Assembly (NCBI RefSeq): GCF_019930045.1
Contig: NZ_JAHZQQ010000017.1
Location: forward strand, 1 to 36,749
DNA from: Streptococcus australis
Lineage (GTDB): Bacteria; Bacillota; Bacilli; Lactobacillales; Streptococcaceae
DNA length: 36,749 nucleotides
Direction of reading: 5' to 3'
The translations under genes and the position numbers were made by a program. The notes beneath the pieces were generated by a model. That model saw only the letters and a list, made by a program, of their open reading frames with translations. It did not search any database and had not been told where the DNA came from. Positions 26,643-34,278 of this stretch are shown here, piece by piece (position 1 is the stretch's first letter; each line of letters starts with the position of its first letter).

Positions 26643-27023
26643 CTAATAATCGTCATACAGTCTGCTCTTTCCTTTATAGGTCCTAGCATCTGCATAGCGT
26701 TTGATTTCAGGGATCCATTCATCTAGACCCCCAGCAATTTGATAGAATCCTTGCGATTCCATCACCTTTTCGACTAGCCCTTGCAATTTTTTGCATTCAA
26801 TTCGGTTAATCGATTCAACGTTGATTTGATAAAGAAATGTTTTTGAAAAGCTTGTATTACTTCCCTGGTCACTTTGGATAGGTGGCCCTAGTGGGATAAT
26901 AACAATACTCGTCTGATTTGTTGGTAAGGTTTCGGGACGCTCAAATGATTTGATAGTGATTTTAGAAAGTTCTTCATCGCTCATCAGAGCATCATATATT
27001 TCTGACATCTTGTCTTTAATCAT
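26643..27023 (-). CDS. Tail terminator / tail-completion protein
   Basis: This 126-residue protein sits between the HK97-gp10-like protein and the major tail protein, where the tail terminator (gpU/gp17-like, DUF806-like) is found. It begins with a helix (MIKDKMSEIYDALMSDEEL), continues with beta strands (SIVIIPLGPPIQ, FLYQINVESI), and contains a second helix (KKLQGLVEKVMESQG). I assign the role from position and fold pattern, not from a diagnostic motif. Its start overlaps the preceding gene by 4 nt. Confidence 0.7.
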   Translation of the reverse strand: MIKDKMSEIYDALMSDEELSKITIKSFERPETLPTNQTSIVIIPLGPPIQSDQGSNTSFSKTFLYQINVESINRIECKKLQGLVEKVMESQGFYQIAGGLDEWIPEIKRYADARTYKGKSRLYDDY

Positions 27024-27424
27024 CCAAGCCCTTCTCCTTTCAATTTAGTTGCTAACCTATATTTAAATTTTTCTTTGTTGGCTTCCGAAAATCTTCGGAT
27101 AACACCGAATCCTCTTGGATGGGCCTTTTTGGCATATCCAAATTCGTTCAAATGCTCCAACCGCCAACGTGATCCAGCGCCAAAACCAAGCTTAACCATT
27201 GGCACTCCTTCAAAAGCACCCGTTACATTTCCGACTGTTGCGCTTTCGATTGTTTCTCCGGTATCTTTGAAAACTTGCAGGGTGACTTTAAAGTCTTCGA
27301 GTGTTTCAGTTGCTGCACCTTTCAAGGCTCTATTTGCAGATCTTCTCACTTTCGCATCGCCAAGCTTTGCCTCTAAATTCCGGATGACTTCATCGAAGCC
27401 TCTTAATGTAGCACCACTAGCCAT
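27020..27424 (-). CDS. HK97-gp10-like head-tail protein
   Basis: This 134-residue protein has the gp10 pattern: an N-terminal helix (GFDEVIRNLEAKL), a basic helix RRSANRALKGAATETL, and a central turn followed by a conserved aromatic/Gly region (LGFGAGSRWRLEHLNEFGYAKKAHPRGFG). Such proteins help to complete the head-tail joint. The start is placed at ATG 27424, which overlaps the end of the head-closure gene by 8 nt; an earlier TTG is possible but would add only LLLVVQ-type residues encoded inside that gene. Confidence 0.8.
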   Translation of the reverse strand: MASGATLRGFDEVIRNLEAKLGDAKVRRSANRALKGAATETLEDFKVTLQVFKDTGETIESATVGNVTGAFEGVPMVKLGFGAGSRWRLEHLNEFGYAKKAHPRGFGVIRRFSEANKEKFKYRLATKLKGEGLG

Positions 27425-27794
27425 TTGGACCACCAATAACAACAATTAAATAATCACGGTTGTCATAATCGGGGCGAACGTCGATGATCTGCCATTTTTT
27501 ATTTTCTAATCGGTGATCATTCACTTGTACGAAATGCTTATTATCAGGTTGATAGCTTGTTAAAGGATCTCTTATTTTTAAGGTCATCTTTGCAGTCATC
27601 GATTTTCCTGTCGAAATTTCGATATCCTTTAAACTAGGTGAGTAGACTTTTGCAAATGTATAAAATACTTTTTCAAAAGTCACATCCCTGCCATCTAATC
27701 CTTCAAGTACTTTTGAGTTATAAAACTCTACTGGAGTTCTTAATTCGCTTGTATTGGTTTCTGGTTTCTTGTATTTAAACTCAGGCTTATTCAT
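27417..27794 (-). CDS. Head closure / head-tail adaptor protein
   Basis: This 125-residue protein has the small beta-barrel pattern of SPP1 gp16-like head-closure proteins: the strand VFYTFAKVYSP, a loop with MTAKMTLKIRDP, and the closing segment KKWQIIDVRPDYDNRDYLIVV. It plugs the head after packaging and offers the docking ring for the tail. Its ATG overlaps the end of the small gene upstream by 8 nt, and the gp10-like gene overlaps its own end. Confidence 0.75.
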   Translation of the reverse strand: MNKPEFKYKKPETNTSELRTPVEFYNSKVLEGLDGRDVTFEKVFYTFAKVYSPSLKDIEISTGKSMTAKMTLKIRDPLTSYQPDNKHFVQVNDHRLENKKWQIIDVRPDYDNRDYLIVVIGGPNG

Positions 27795-27972
27795 CTTCCA
27801 CAGCTACATCTTCGTTTGGAATTTTCGAAGCTACTAAATCATATTCTTTAACAAAATCAGGTAATTTCTTCATCAATTCATTTTTTCGATCTTCATCAAC
27901 TTCAAAAATGTCTCCAACGTGTCGAACGACATTTTCTTTTAAGTCAAAGAAATCTTGGATTGTTTCTAGCAC
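27787..27972 (-). CDS. Small acidic head-module protein
   Basis: This 61-residue protein (start MLETIQDFFDLKENVVRHV, C terminus NEDVAVEDE) is acidic and helical; I do not recognise a family. It starts with GTG at 27972, behind AGGAGGAAAAGA, and that ribosome site lies inside the end of the connector gene. It overlaps both neighbours, which supports it as a true gene of the head-completion module. Confidence 0.65.
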   Translation of the reverse strand: MLETIQDFFDLKENVVRHVGDIFEVDEDRKNELMKKLPDFVKEYDLVASKIPNEDVAVEDE

Positions 27973-28256
27973 TCTTTTCCTCCTATTGGGTGGTTTTGAA
28001 GCGATAACTCAAGGAGTTCTCCTTGAAAATTTGCAAAGAAAAACTCGACCTGATCATTGTACAAATATCTTGCACGTTCCAAAACAAGCTCTTCAGTGCG
28101 AGAATCTGACAAATCAAATGCTCCTGTTAAGTCAAGAATTGCTTTTTCGGATGAAACTAACATCCTTGAAAGATTCCCGTCTTCTGCATCATGAAAGATT
28201 TTCATCCGCTCCTTGAATACTCCCAGAAGCGGATGAAGTTGTTTTGTTTCTTCCAT
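27966..28256 (-). CDS. Head-tail connector protein (gp6/gp15-like)
   Basis: This 96-residue all-helical protein follows the capsid gene, the usual place of the connector that binds below the portal ring. It contains LHPLLGVFKERMKIFHDAED at the start and a helix with ERARYLYNDQVEFFFANFQ, similar to the N-terminal halves of gp6-like connectors. It overlaps the next gene by 7 nt. The ribosome site GGTGG is weaker than its neighbours'. Confidence 0.7.
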   Translation of the reverse strand: MEETKQLHPLLGVFKERMKIFHDAEDGNLSRMLVSSEKAILDLTGAFDLSDSRTEELVLERARYLYNDQVEFFFANFQGELLELSLQNHPIGGKEC

Positions 28257-28269
28257 TCGGTGTCACCAC

Positions 28270-29385
28270 CTATTGTTTAATTTTCAATTCCCAAACCGCA
28301 GCAGTCTTTTCATCATGTGCCTTACCGTAAGCAAATTGCTTGGCAGTGTAGAGGTTCAAGTCTTCGAGAGCGTAAGTTTCAGTAAAGCGACCAAATTCGA
28401 TTCCGCCACCTACGAATGCATCGTAGCGACCTTTCACGAATGTAGTCACTTTGCCAGCAGTTTGAGCAACTGATTCAACCAAGATCAAGTTGTATGGCAT
28501 TGCTGTCACATACGTTCCTTGAGCGTTTTGGGAAGTGTATTGTTTCTTGACATCCCATGCATCCGCTGTGTTTACAACCATCACGACCTTGCCTTCAACT
28601 GCCACTGACTTACCATCAGACTTGACAGAGTGATATTTGTGTACAGTTGTTAACTCTTTGACAACTGTTGCGGAGTCGGCGAACGTAAGTTTTGTAGTTT
28701 CAGCAGTTTTTTCTGCATAAGTTGTTTTACCACCAGATGCCGTTCCTGTAAGAGTGCGAGAAAGACCAATAGGTTTGTCATCTCCGTCACCGTTCAAGAA
28801 AGCAGCTTCCAGAGCAACTGCGAATGCTTCTGTAATCTGAGCAGAAACAAATGATTGTAACCAAGCGGGGCCAAATTTTTCGGAGTCTTTTGGAATGACT
28901 ACAAATGCTGTCAGCTTGTTTTGGATTGCTTCTTCTTCGTTGAAGGCTTGTTTCAACTGACCTTGAATTGCACCATTGATTTTGCCCCAAAGAGCTTCTC
29001 CAGTTTGATTAGATGTGAGGAATTTAAGGCGGATGCCAGCGTTGCGCAACCCAATATGTTGCAAGAGCGGGCGAGAGTTCACCACATCTTCAAAGATACG
29101 GTCGATTGTTTCTTGTGGGAAGAGTTTTTCAACTCCAGCAGGGGCAGTCTTATCGATGTCGTTGAAGAACTCACGAGCTTCGGCAGTCAATTTAGCGTCA
29201 TAAGGATTCATCGCTGAAACTTCCTCATGAGCAGCTTGACGAGCTTGTTCCATCATTTCGTTAGTCATTGATTCAATCATTTCATTGTAGAGCTTCGCTT
29301 GTTCTTCTTGAGGTGCACCGTTTGATACAGCGTCCAAAAAGTTCTGACGAATTTCGTTGAATTTGTTAGATAATTTCATTGGCAT
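28270..29385 (-). CDS. Major capsid protein (HK97 fold)
   Basis: This 371-residue protein follows the ClpP-like protease and has the HK97 pattern. A helical N-terminal delta domain (about 1-80, rich in Glu/Gln/Met: EQAKLYNEMIESMTNEMMEQ) probably serves as scaffold and is cut by the protease. The shell domain includes PLLQHIGLRNAG, the E-loop TSNQTGEALWG, FLNGDGDDKPIGL and the C-terminal ITEAF/KGRYDAFVGGG elements. The cleavage point is not visible. Start ATG at 29385 behind AAAGGAAAA; the second ATG two codons later is an alternative. Confidence 0.93.
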   Translation of the reverse strand: MPMKLSNKFNEIRQNFLDAVSNGAPQEEQAKLYNEMIESMTNEMMEQARQAAHEEVSAMNPYDAKLTAEAREFFNDIDKTAPAGVEKLFPQETIDRIFEDVVNSRPLLQHIGLRNAGIRLKFLTSNQTGEALWGKINGAIQGQLKQAFNEEEAIQNKLTAFVVIPKDSEKFGPAWLQSFVSAQITEAFAVALEAAFLNGDGDDKPIGLSRTLTGTASGGKTTYAEKTAETTKLTFADSATVVKELTTVHKYHSVKSDGKSVAVEGKVVMVVNTADAWDVKKQYTSQNAQGTYVTAMPYNLILVESVAQTAGKVTTFVKGRYDAFVGGGIEFGRFTETYALEDLNLYTAKQFAYGKAHDEKTAAVWELKIKQ

Positions 29386-29400
29386 TAGTATTTTTCCTTT

Positions 29401-30171
29401 CTAAAATGCAAAAAGACCGAACCCTTTCGGTACAGTCTCGTTTGTGTTATTTTCTGGACTTTCTGGAATATTGAATTTTTTCTGTACAAATTCGCTATCT
29501 TCAAAAGTCTCTCTTGCGATTTGTCGAGCTTCTAATTTATTAGCTACCAGATCAGCGATTTTATCAACATCAGGAGTCATTGCTGATTTCATTTTGTCGA
29601 TAAAGTCATGTGGGATCATTGGAGTTTCGCTTGCAGCAAATGTTGGAGCAATCTCCCCGCTAAACATGACACGGTCAGCAAATCCTTCCTTGACTGCTGT
29701 TTTAGCGTCGAACCAGGTTGTCTCATTCATCAGATCCAATAAATCATCTAATGCCTTACCAGTCTTGTCGACATAAGCATTTGCGATAGATTTATTAAAA
29801 CCTTCAAGCACTCCAGCTTCATGCAGTAGAGTGTTGTGGTCTCCGTCAACTCGTGACGACACGTTATGGATCATGATTTGTGCAGTAGGGCTAATTTCTA
29901 CCACGTCACCAGCCATAGCAATGACGCTTGCTGCACTTGCAGCAACGCCCACGATCTTAACAACTACTTTCCCTGAGTAGGACCGCAAAGCGGTATAGAT
30001 TTCACTACCAGCATACACATCACCACCGCCCGAGTTGATATGGACTTCAATATCCTCACCAGTTTCCGGAAGTACGACGTTTTTAGGAGCGGTACAGTCC
30101 CAACCGAACCAATCATACATCCAAACATCATCGTTCGATACAATGGTTCCCTTAATCGGAATCACTTTCAT
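29401..30171 (-). CDS. ClpP-like head maturation protease
   Basis: This 256-residue serine protease processes the capsid protein during head assembly. The ClpP fold is clear: HINSGGGDV (about 44-52), the nucleophile Ser79 in VAASAAS, and His102 in IMIHNVSS; the GFADRV motif closes the domain near 170. The C-terminal 80 residues are a helical extension. I place the start at ATG 30171 behind GGGAGG; a GTG at 30183 overlaps that ribosome site. The gene overlaps the portal gene by 20 nt. Confidence 0.92.
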   Translation of the reverse strand: MKVIPIKGTIVSNDDVWMYDWFGWDCTAPKNVVLPETGEDIEVHINSGGGDVYAGSEIYTALRSYSGKVVVKIVGVAASAASVIAMAGDVVEISPTAQIMIHNVSSRVDGDHNTLLHEAGVLEGFNKSIANAYVDKTGKALDDLLDLMNETTWFDAKTAVKEGFADRVMFSGEIAPTFAASETPMIPHDFIDKMKSAMTPDVDKIADLVANKLEARQIARETFEDSEFVQKKFNIPESPENNTNETVPKGFGLFAF

Positions 30172-31303
30172 CTTCTTTTTCACCTCCCTTCTCTACATCC
30201 TCACCAAGTTGATAGTTCTTAGTGATCAGAGGCTTGTCGCCCCACGGTACAGCTTCAAGACCAAGTTCCTCACGGACCTCATTGATAAGCATGGATCCAG
30301 AAGAAATCAGCTTGTCAATACTCTGAGCAAGTGAGAATTTATCCCTCTGGCCCTCACCGACAATTACTAGACGTTTATTTCCCTTGTACTCGCTTCTGCT
30401 TAGCAAAGCGAAGTTCAGGCCATCGCTCATCTTCTTCACGAGCGATTGATAGCAATAGCTATTAAACATCTTCTGGCTATTCTCAAGGTTTGCCATATCA
30501 CCATGCATCAGCGCAGTAGGGATTCCCAAGATATCGGCCACTTCATCATCAAACTGCCGACGAAGCTTTTTGAGCTCATCCACGGACAGATTAGAAGTCC
30601 CTGTGGTATTGGTCAGCTCAGAATATTCCATCCCTTCTTGAGCTGGAACAATCGCAACCGTTTTGGTTGTAAACGACTTAAAGAGGCCGTCTGCATATTT
30701 CTGCATCTTCTCACGCTTCTTATCGTCAAAGCTCGCATTTGTCCTTGTGCTAAGGACCCCACGGATTTGATTGTTCCGTGCCAGCGCTTCGACCAGTCGA
30801 GTGTGTAGTTTCTCGTAGTCATTAAACAACTGAGTGAAATACTCTTGTAGCCGATTGTTGTTGTACTGCAAGAAAATGACTTCGTTCATCTTGAAAGGCT
30901 TCTGGAAAGTATAATTCTGACAAGTCACAGATGTGAATGTATCATCATACACGGCATACTTTTGACGAATGTACGAGTCAGCAATCAACAGTTGATCATC
31001 ACTTGACAGAAAGATTAGGACTTCATTCTTTGTCAATAAGCGATAAATAGCCTTTTGCCAGAATTCAGAAGCTGACTCATTCTTGTTGGGTCTTACATTT
31101 AGCAGGTAATCCCAATCAGTAGCCTTCTTCTTCCCGTTCTCAATGAACTTGAACTCAGACCTTGCAAAGATACGGGCCACAAATTCAGCAGCCTTATCAA
31201 TCGACAAGCTCTTTAGTTGCAGATTTCCAAAAATCCGCTCCAGCTCATCAAATTCAAAGCTTGGTTCCGGAACTTCTCGCTTGAATAAATTTAGCCATCC
31301 CAA
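30152..31303 (-). CDS. Portal protein (HK97 family)
   Basis: This 383-residue protein forms the dodecameric DNA gate of the head. Its recognisable parts are LSIDKAAEFVARIFARSEF near the N terminus, LNVRPNKNESASEFWQK, the loop with VFLQYNNNRLQ-type residues, and DDEVADILGIPTALMHG in the C-terminal half. The most likely start is TTG at 31303, because GGAGGAGGT lies 3-11 nt upstream; the in-frame ATG further upstream would translate through that site. The C terminus is very acidic (GGEKEDESDSD). Confidence 0.9.
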   Translation of the reverse strand: MGWLNLFKREVPEPSFEFDELERIFGNLQLKSLSIDKAAEFVARIFARSEFKFIENGKKKATDWDYLLNVRPNKNESASEFWQKAIYRLLTKNEVLIFLSSDDQLLIADSYIRQKYAVYDDTFTSVTCQNYTFQKPFKMNEVIFLQYNNNRLQEYFTQLFNDYEKLHTRLVEALARNNQIRGVLSTRTNASFDDKKREKMQKYADGLFKSFTTKTVAIVPAQEGMEYSELTNTTGTSNLSVDELKKLRRQFDDEVADILGIPTALMHGDMANLENSQKMFNSYCYQSLVKKMSDGLNFALLSRSEYKGNKRLVIVGEGQRDKFSLAQSIDKLISSGSMLINEVREELGLEAVPWGDKPLITKNYQLGEDVEKGGEKEDESDSD

Positions 31304-31358
31304 GGCACCTCCTCCTTTCTTAAATTTTCTGCCAACCACCCACCCGGGAGTTTATCCC

Positions 31359-31574
31359 TTATCGTTTAAAAAATGACTTCTTCGAGCGCTTCATATCTTG
31401 TCTGATAGCCTCGAACTCTTTATTCGTCTGCTCGATGTTCTCACTACAAGCATCTTCATGGCGCTTCAAGGCTTGACTTAGAGTATTCAACTCGCCCTTC
31501 AGTACAGCAACTTCTGACTTCAAGATTTCAACTTCATTCTGTAAGCCTTGTTTCTTCTTCATTCGTTTGTTCAT
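31359..31574 (-). CDS. Small coiled-coil protein between terminase and portal
   Basis: This 71-residue protein is basic at both ends and coiled coil in the middle (LQNEVEILKSEVAVLKGELN has clear heptads). The start is at ATG 31574 behind GAAAGGAAAA, giving MNKRMKKKQG; an upstream ATG would lie within the end of the terminase gene and has no ribosome site. Small proteins of this type occur at this place in other streptococcal phages; function unknown. Confidence 0.65.
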   Translation of the reverse strand: MNKRMKKKQGLQNEVEILKSEVAVLKGELNTLSQALKRHEDACSENIEQTNKEFEAIRQDMKRSKKSFFKR

Positions 31575-31587
31575 TTGGTTTTCCTTT

Positions 31588-33228
31588 CTAAAAATCCCAA
31601 TCTTCAATCACATCAAGGAATTCACCAACAGTGCTTTCCTGGATGATTTCTCTCTTGTAGAGAGCAGCAATAAAAGCGTGGAAGCCATCGGTCTTGCGTC
31701 TCACCGGTTCCTTCTTCAAGAACCTCTTGTTTCCGTCCTTGTCTTCCTTGACGAAGGTATTATCTGTGTACCACAGCATCGACCTATCATTTCCAAAATT
31801 AAATCTCTCGTTTGCAAATCCATCCTCAATAATCGGTGCCACCTTGGATTGGATAGCCCCTGGATTGCGAAGAAATTCAAATTCAAAACCAGCTTCTTCC
31901 AGTAACGGTTTCAGCAAATCCATCCGAAAACCATCGGCACAGACTAGCTCAATATTGTATAACTTGCGCCACTCGTTCAGCTTAGCGACCAGCAACCGTG
32001 GATCTATACTTGGGCCGTCTACGACAGTAAAAATCCCTTGCTCTTGCCACTCACGGATTGGAGCCTTGATTTTAAACGCATCAAGGAACGTCTTCCGAGC
32101 AAAACTGTGCTGCCTCCAAATAAAGTCATCGCCGTCCTTAAATAGCAAGCCAACAGATGCAAAATCTCGGATGCTTGCGTAGTCAAATCCAGCCACACAC
32201 GACCTTCCAGCAAGCTCGATATCACTATCTCTCAAAGTAGCAAGCAACTTGTCACGAGTCGTCACATCTTTCTCAAGATCGGCTTCTGGGAGGTTCATCC
32301 GCTTGGTCATAAACTCTTGTCTGCCTGATGGCTCGAGTTCTAAGTCATCATAGTCAGCTTTCGTTCTAGCAAGCAGACGCTTGGCATAAGAAGTTGTTTC
32401 GTCAAGCATAGGATTCGCTTTTGGCCAGTTGCTCATGTCGTCCACTTCTTCCGGATCATCCAACTTACAGATAAACGGGAATAAGCGGAACTCCTCAAGT
32501 TCACCGTTCAAGATTTTCATTGACTTCTCAATCAGCTTGTCATAGAACCCTTCACGGACGTGCCCGTTGGTACCATTGTAGAAGGTACGAGCATGGGCAA
32601 TCTTACCAAGCCCTGACCGCTGGATTTTAACAGCAGAGTCACTTTCGAACTGGTGAATTTCATCGAATTCAAGACAACCATCACGAGCCGAGTCCATTGT
32701 CTTCGGATTATTTGTCCGATAAGAAAAGACCGAGTTGTTACCTCGGCCTGTAATAGACATCTTTGTCAGATAATAATGATCTTCTAGTCCTCTTCGCTGG
32801 ACCGTTTCATAAACTTCCTCAAACGAGACCTTCCCTTGTTTTTCAGAATTAGCTGTGATAGTCACATCGTAATCTCTGACAGGATAGAGAGGACTGATGA
32901 AAAATGCGTCCCGACTGGACATGAAACCATTCTTCCCTCCCCCACGGGCAAGAGTCAGCAATATTTCATCAAATTGAGGTTCACCATCCTCTTTCCGAAA
33001 AAGAAAAATAAATGGTGTGATGAATTTTTGATACTTGGCCAGTGGGAAGAAATTCTTCTCAGTGAACTGGATATATTTCTCAATCAAAATATTGTCAAAA
33101 TACAAATCATCCCTTGGATAGATTTTTTCTTTGATGATCTTGAATAAGAGCGAGCGTTCTTTGTTGACTTTGATTTTTCCTGATTCAGCAAGTTCAATAT
33201 ATTCATCAATCAGAGGATGTGAAATCAC
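31588..33228 (-). CDS. terL: Terminase large subunit
   Basis: This 546-residue protein is the packaging motor. The ATPase part has Walker A LARGGGKN (93-100) and Walker B CLEFDE (185-190) with catalytic Glu190; the nuclease part begins near 343 with VAGFDYAS (Asp349), and later ADGFRMDL. It belongs to the type that accompanies HK97-type heads and P27-type small subunits. It overlaps the small subunit gene by 4 nt (ATGA). Length and motifs look intact. Confidence 0.95.
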   Translation of the reverse strand: MISHPLIDEYIELAESGKIKVNKERSLLFKIIKEKIYPRDDLYFDNILIEKYIQFTEKNFFPLAKYQKFITPFIFLFRKEDGEPQFDEILLTLARGGGKNGFMSSRDAFFISPLYPVRDYDVTITANSEKQGKVSFEEVYETVQRRGLEDHYYLTKMSITGRGNNSVFSYRTNNPKTMDSARDGCLEFDEIHQFESDSAVKIQRSGLGKIAHARTFYNGTNGHVREGFYDKLIEKSMKILNGELEEFRLFPFICKLDDPEEVDDMSNWPKANPMLDETTSYAKRLLARTKADYDDLELEPSGRQEFMTKRMNLPEADLEKDVTTRDKLLATLRDSDIELAGRSCVAGFDYASIRDFASVGLLFKDGDDFIWRQHSFARKTFLDAFKIKAPIREWQEQGIFTVVDGPSIDPRLLVAKLNEWRKLYNIELVCADGFRMDLLKPLLEEAGFEFEFLRNPGAIQSKVAPIIEDGFANERFNFGNDRSMLWYTDNTFVKEDKDGNKRFLKKEPVRRKTDGFHAFIAALYKREIIQESTVGEFLDVIEDWDF

Positions 33229-33569
33229 AATAGATCACTTCCATCCGACGATGGTTTTTTCTCGACTGGTGAATTTTCAATCTCAAAGTCAAAAGATCGC
33301 TCGATTGCTAAAAGCTGATTGCTGGTAGTGTTGATTTCCTTGATCAGCGAGTTTGCTTTTTGGAATCGTTGCTGACCATTATGCACAGTGATGACCAGGC
33401 CGTCTTGATGAAGCCTCTCTTTTAGCTCGTAAAGCAATCGGACCAGATAAATATATCGATGAACTTTCTCGTACTGGACAGCGTCCTTTTTTCGTGTACT
33501 GAAATTCCCGATTTTAGAAAGTAACTGGTTTTCCAAATCTTTTATATTTTTTTCTGTGTATTCTTCCAT
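33225..33569 (-). CDS. terS: Terminase small subunit (P27 type)
   Basis: This 114-residue helical protein lies directly before the large terminase subunit and matches P27-type small subunits in size and in its central pattern (VHRYIYLVRLLYELKERL and QKANSLIKEINTTSNQLLAIE). It recognises the packaging site, probably in the non-coding stretch just upstream of it. The ribosome site is GGGGGTGGGGG. Confidence 0.82.
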   Translation of the reverse strand: MEEYTEKNIKDLENQLLSKIGNFSTRKKDAVQYEKVHRYIYLVRLLYELKERLHQDGLVITVHNGQQRFQKANSLIKEINTTSNQLLAIERSFDFEIENSPVEKKPSSDGSDLL

Positions 33570-33697
33570 TAGCCCCCACCCCCTTCATTTTTTTGATAAA
33601 TATTTGGATAATCGACCCCTCCCACCGGTTCCCTGGCGCTTGATTTTTTCGATTTTTTTCGACCGGGGGGTCTTAAAATTTTTTCGTTCGACAAATT
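33570..33697 (-). other. Non-coding gap, candidate cos / terminase-binding site
   Basis: The 128 bp between HNH and small terminase genes hold no gene. Unlike the AT-rich surroundings they contain G/C blocks: the near-palindrome GACCCCCCGGTC, ACCGGTGGGAGGGGTCGA, and the repeat pair GATTTTTTCGA / GATTTTTTTCGA. HNH-terS-terL phages are typically cos phages with the cos site near the HNH and terS genes, which makes this the best candidate. Cut position and overhang cannot be read from one sequence. Confidence 0.45.
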
Positions 33698-34015
33698 TCA
33701 CCCCCACCATTCGTCCGTTCGGAAATTTTTGTTTTCCATTCTGGAAGACTTGCGGAATTGGAATCGATTGTGTCTTTTGTTGTGGCATTCCTTGCAAAGA
33801 GTCCGAAGATTATCTAAATCTAATGCGTGTTCTGGATAATACTCTAGCTCTTTGATGTGGTCGACTTCAAGAAGAGTTCTTGTCACTCTTCCCTCATCTC
33901 GACACCACACACACTCATGATGATCTCTGTTCAATGCTTCGAGCCTCAACTTCCTCCACGAATCTGAGTTATAAAATTCTCTGCGACTTTCTCGAGTCTC
34001 AACATCAATTTCCAT
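33698..34015 (-). CDS. HNH endonuclease of the packaging module
   Basis: This 105-residue protein is an HNH nuclease with two zinc-binding pairs (C35-x-x-C38 and C74-x-x-C77), the D52-H53 of VDHI, N69 and the final H78/H82 in CHNKRH. HNH proteins next to terminase genes are known to help the terminase cut cos DNA, so it should act at the start and end of packaging. It is the first gene of the late operon, after the repeat-rich control region. Confidence 0.93.
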   Translation of the reverse strand: MEIDVETRESRREFYNSDSWRKLRLEALNRDHHECVWCRDEGRVTRTLLEVDHIKELEYYPEHALDLDNLRTLCKECHNKRHNRFQFRKSSRMENKNFRTDEWWG

Positions 34016-34057
34016 TTTGCTTTCTTCTCACTAATAAATGTTTGTTTTATTCGGTTG

Positions 34058-34087
34058 TTTCTGAAATTGTTTATGGTATTTCTGAAA
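34058..34087. repeat. Two TTTCTGAAA boxes 21 bp apart
   Basis: The 9-base near-palindrome TTTC-N-GAAA occurs at 34058-34066 and 34079-34087, that is, two helical turns apart on one DNA face, between the recombinase gene and the first late gene. It could be a regulator site; no more can be said from the sequence. Confidence 0.4.
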
Positions 34088-34109
34088 ATCCTTTTGTTTT
34101 TCTCTCTTG

Positions 34110-34139
34110 AATTAGACATATCTTATATTCTGTCTGATT
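34110..34139. repeat. Inverted repeat AATTAGACA / TGTCTGATT around a -10-like element
   Basis: AATTAGACA (34110-34118) and TGTCTGATT (34131-34139) are inverted 9-mers with one mismatch and a 12-bp spacer. On the minus strand the spacer contains TATAAG, a -10-like hexamer, which would place a late promoter inside an operator. The same 9-mer occurs three more times at 34216-34278. Confidence 0.6.
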
Positions 34140-34214
34140 CGCACCACTATTTAAAAGCTAGTAAAATAAATGGACCACGGAGATTTGATGAAACAAATTA
34201 GCGTTTTCCTCGTT

Positions 34215-34278
34215 ATGTCTAATTATTAACTATAAATCAAAATTAGACATTGCTTTATCTCGTTGATCTTGTCTAATT
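34215..34278. repeat. Three alternating AATTAGACA repeats at the end of the recombinase gene
   Basis: ATGTCTAATT (34215-34224), AATTAGACAT (34241-34250) and TGTCTAATT (34270-34278) lie within 64 bp in alternating orientation; the outer two fall in or beside the last 17 codons of the recombinase gene. Together with the pair at 34110-34139 this makes five half-sites (four exact in the 9-base core). Confidence 0.65.

Noticed and set aside
33585..33797. Open frame of 70 codons on the minus strand across the HNH end and the GC-block gap
   Set aside because: Out of frame with HNH, very basic low-complexity product and no ribosome site; the gap is better read as non-coding.
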